A program made the translations under genes and the position numbers. The notes beneath the pieces were generated by a model, which saw only the letters and a program-made list of their open reading frames with translations, made no database searches and was not told the origin of the DNA. A DNA stretch of 64,000 nucleotides from a bacterium HR28 (GTDB taxonomy: Bacteria; Chloroflexota; Chloroflexia; Thermomicrobiales; Thermomicrobiaceae), in the NCBI GenBank assembly GCA_002898255.1, contig BEIE01000001.1, forward strand, positions 930,001-994,000, read 5' to 3'. Numbering within the stretch: the stretch's first letter is position 1; each line of letters opens with the position of its first letter. Positions 63,603-64,000 of the stretch are shown in pieces.

Positions 63603-64000
63603 ATGGCGGAGCAGGTCGTGACGGTGGACGTCCAGGCGGTGGCACAGCAACTCGAGGCGGCGCTCGTAAACAAGCAGACTATCCCGCCGCTGACAGAGAC
63701 GTTGGGGCCACTGACGCCCGAGCAGGCCTACGCGATTCAGACACGGTGGACCGAGCTCCGCGTCGCAGCGGGTGAACGCGTCATCGGACGCAAGATTGGC
63801 CTGACCAGTCGGGCAATGCAGGAGCAGCTTGGGGTGCGGGAGCCGGATTATGGCAGTCTCTGGGCATCCCGGTATTTTCCCGCAGCGGGCGGTCGCGTTG
63901 AGGTGCCTCGGGACCTTCTGATCCAGCCACGTCTGGAAGGGGAGATCGCGTTTCTTATCGGCCGCCGACTGCAGGGGCCTGGTGTTACCTTGCAGCAGGT
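63603..64000 (+). CDS. 2-oxopent-4-enoate hydratase/decarboxylase family (truncated by window end)
   Basis: 132 residues visible. PPLTETLGPLTPEQAYAIQTRWTELRVAAGERVIGRKIGLTS, MQEQLGVREPDYGSLWASR, and the metal Glu pair in QPRLEGEIAFLIG match the MhpD/DmpE family. Continues past the right edge. Starts 1 bp after the preceding stop. Confidence 0.88.
   Translation, partial: MAEQVVTVDVQAVAQQLEAALVNKQTIPPLTETLGPLTPEQAYAIQTRWTELRVAAGERVIGRKIGLTSRAMQEQLGVREPDYGSLWASRYFPAAGGRVEVPRDLLIQPRLEGEIAFLIGRRLQGPGVTLQQ

Overview
The window looks like a chromosomal segment of a high-GC, probably thermophilic bacterium related to Thermomicrobia (Chloroflexota). This is inferred from gene content: a Thermus/Azotobacter-type 7Fe ferredoxin, a HerA-NurA pair, an rplU-rpmA-rpmE cluster next to Chloroflexi-style small conserved genes, and GC-rich codon use. 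No 16S rRNA gene is present, so the taxonomy is not proven.

Left part (1-35423) is mostly housekeeping. It holds a truncated Mg-type P-type ATPase behind an MFS gene; a cyclase-family hydrolase; a minus-strand chain (LLM oxidoreductase, thioredoxin-like protein, small proteins); a secreted protein with a three-fold C-terminal repeat; and hemW-soj-guaB, a rodA/ftsW gene, hsp20 and a second MFS gene. A tRNA-Tyr gene follows with a damaged tyrosine recombinase beside it, then argF and an Nramp-like transporter. After these come rplU-rpmA-rpmE, ferredoxin, a GSA-aminomutase-like enzyme, an NHLRC2-like thioredoxin/NHL protein read through an in-frame TGA (predicted selenocysteine), a CapA protein, csoR-copA, herA-nurA and a GT1 glycosyltransferase.

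Middle (35424-39501): a cobalamin riboswitch precedes nrdA and nrdB. The small subunit has Phe where the radical Tyr normally sits and Glu as first metal ligand, as in class Ic (Mn/Fe) reductases. This fits a B12-independent reductase that is shut down when B12 is plentiful.

Right part (39502-64000) is an aromatic catabolic island built around an IclR-family regulator (58494). To its left, on the minus strand, are an HpaB-type flavin monooxygenase, two paralogous extradiol dioxygenases, two branched-chain-type ABC uptake systems with three lipoprotein binding proteins, and three unrelated putative aromatic-acid decarboxylases. To its right, on the plus strand, are acetaldehyde dehydrogenase, 4-hydroxy-2-oxovalerate aldolase, flavin reductase, meta-cleavage hydrolase, tautomerase and two hydratase/decarboxylase genes, the last one cut by the window end. 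Together they would import an aromatic compound, hydroxylate it to a catechol, cleave the ring in meta position and yield pyruvate and acetyl-CoA.

Five copies of a GTTC-N9-GAAC palindrome lie in this island. Four of them sit exactly 7 bp upstream of a good -35 box, for the binding-protein gene at 41151, the dioxygenase at 47564, the monooxygenase at 58268 and the regulator itself. This defines a likely IclR activator regulon. Strong hairpins between cistrons probably set the level of the binding proteins relative to the permeases.
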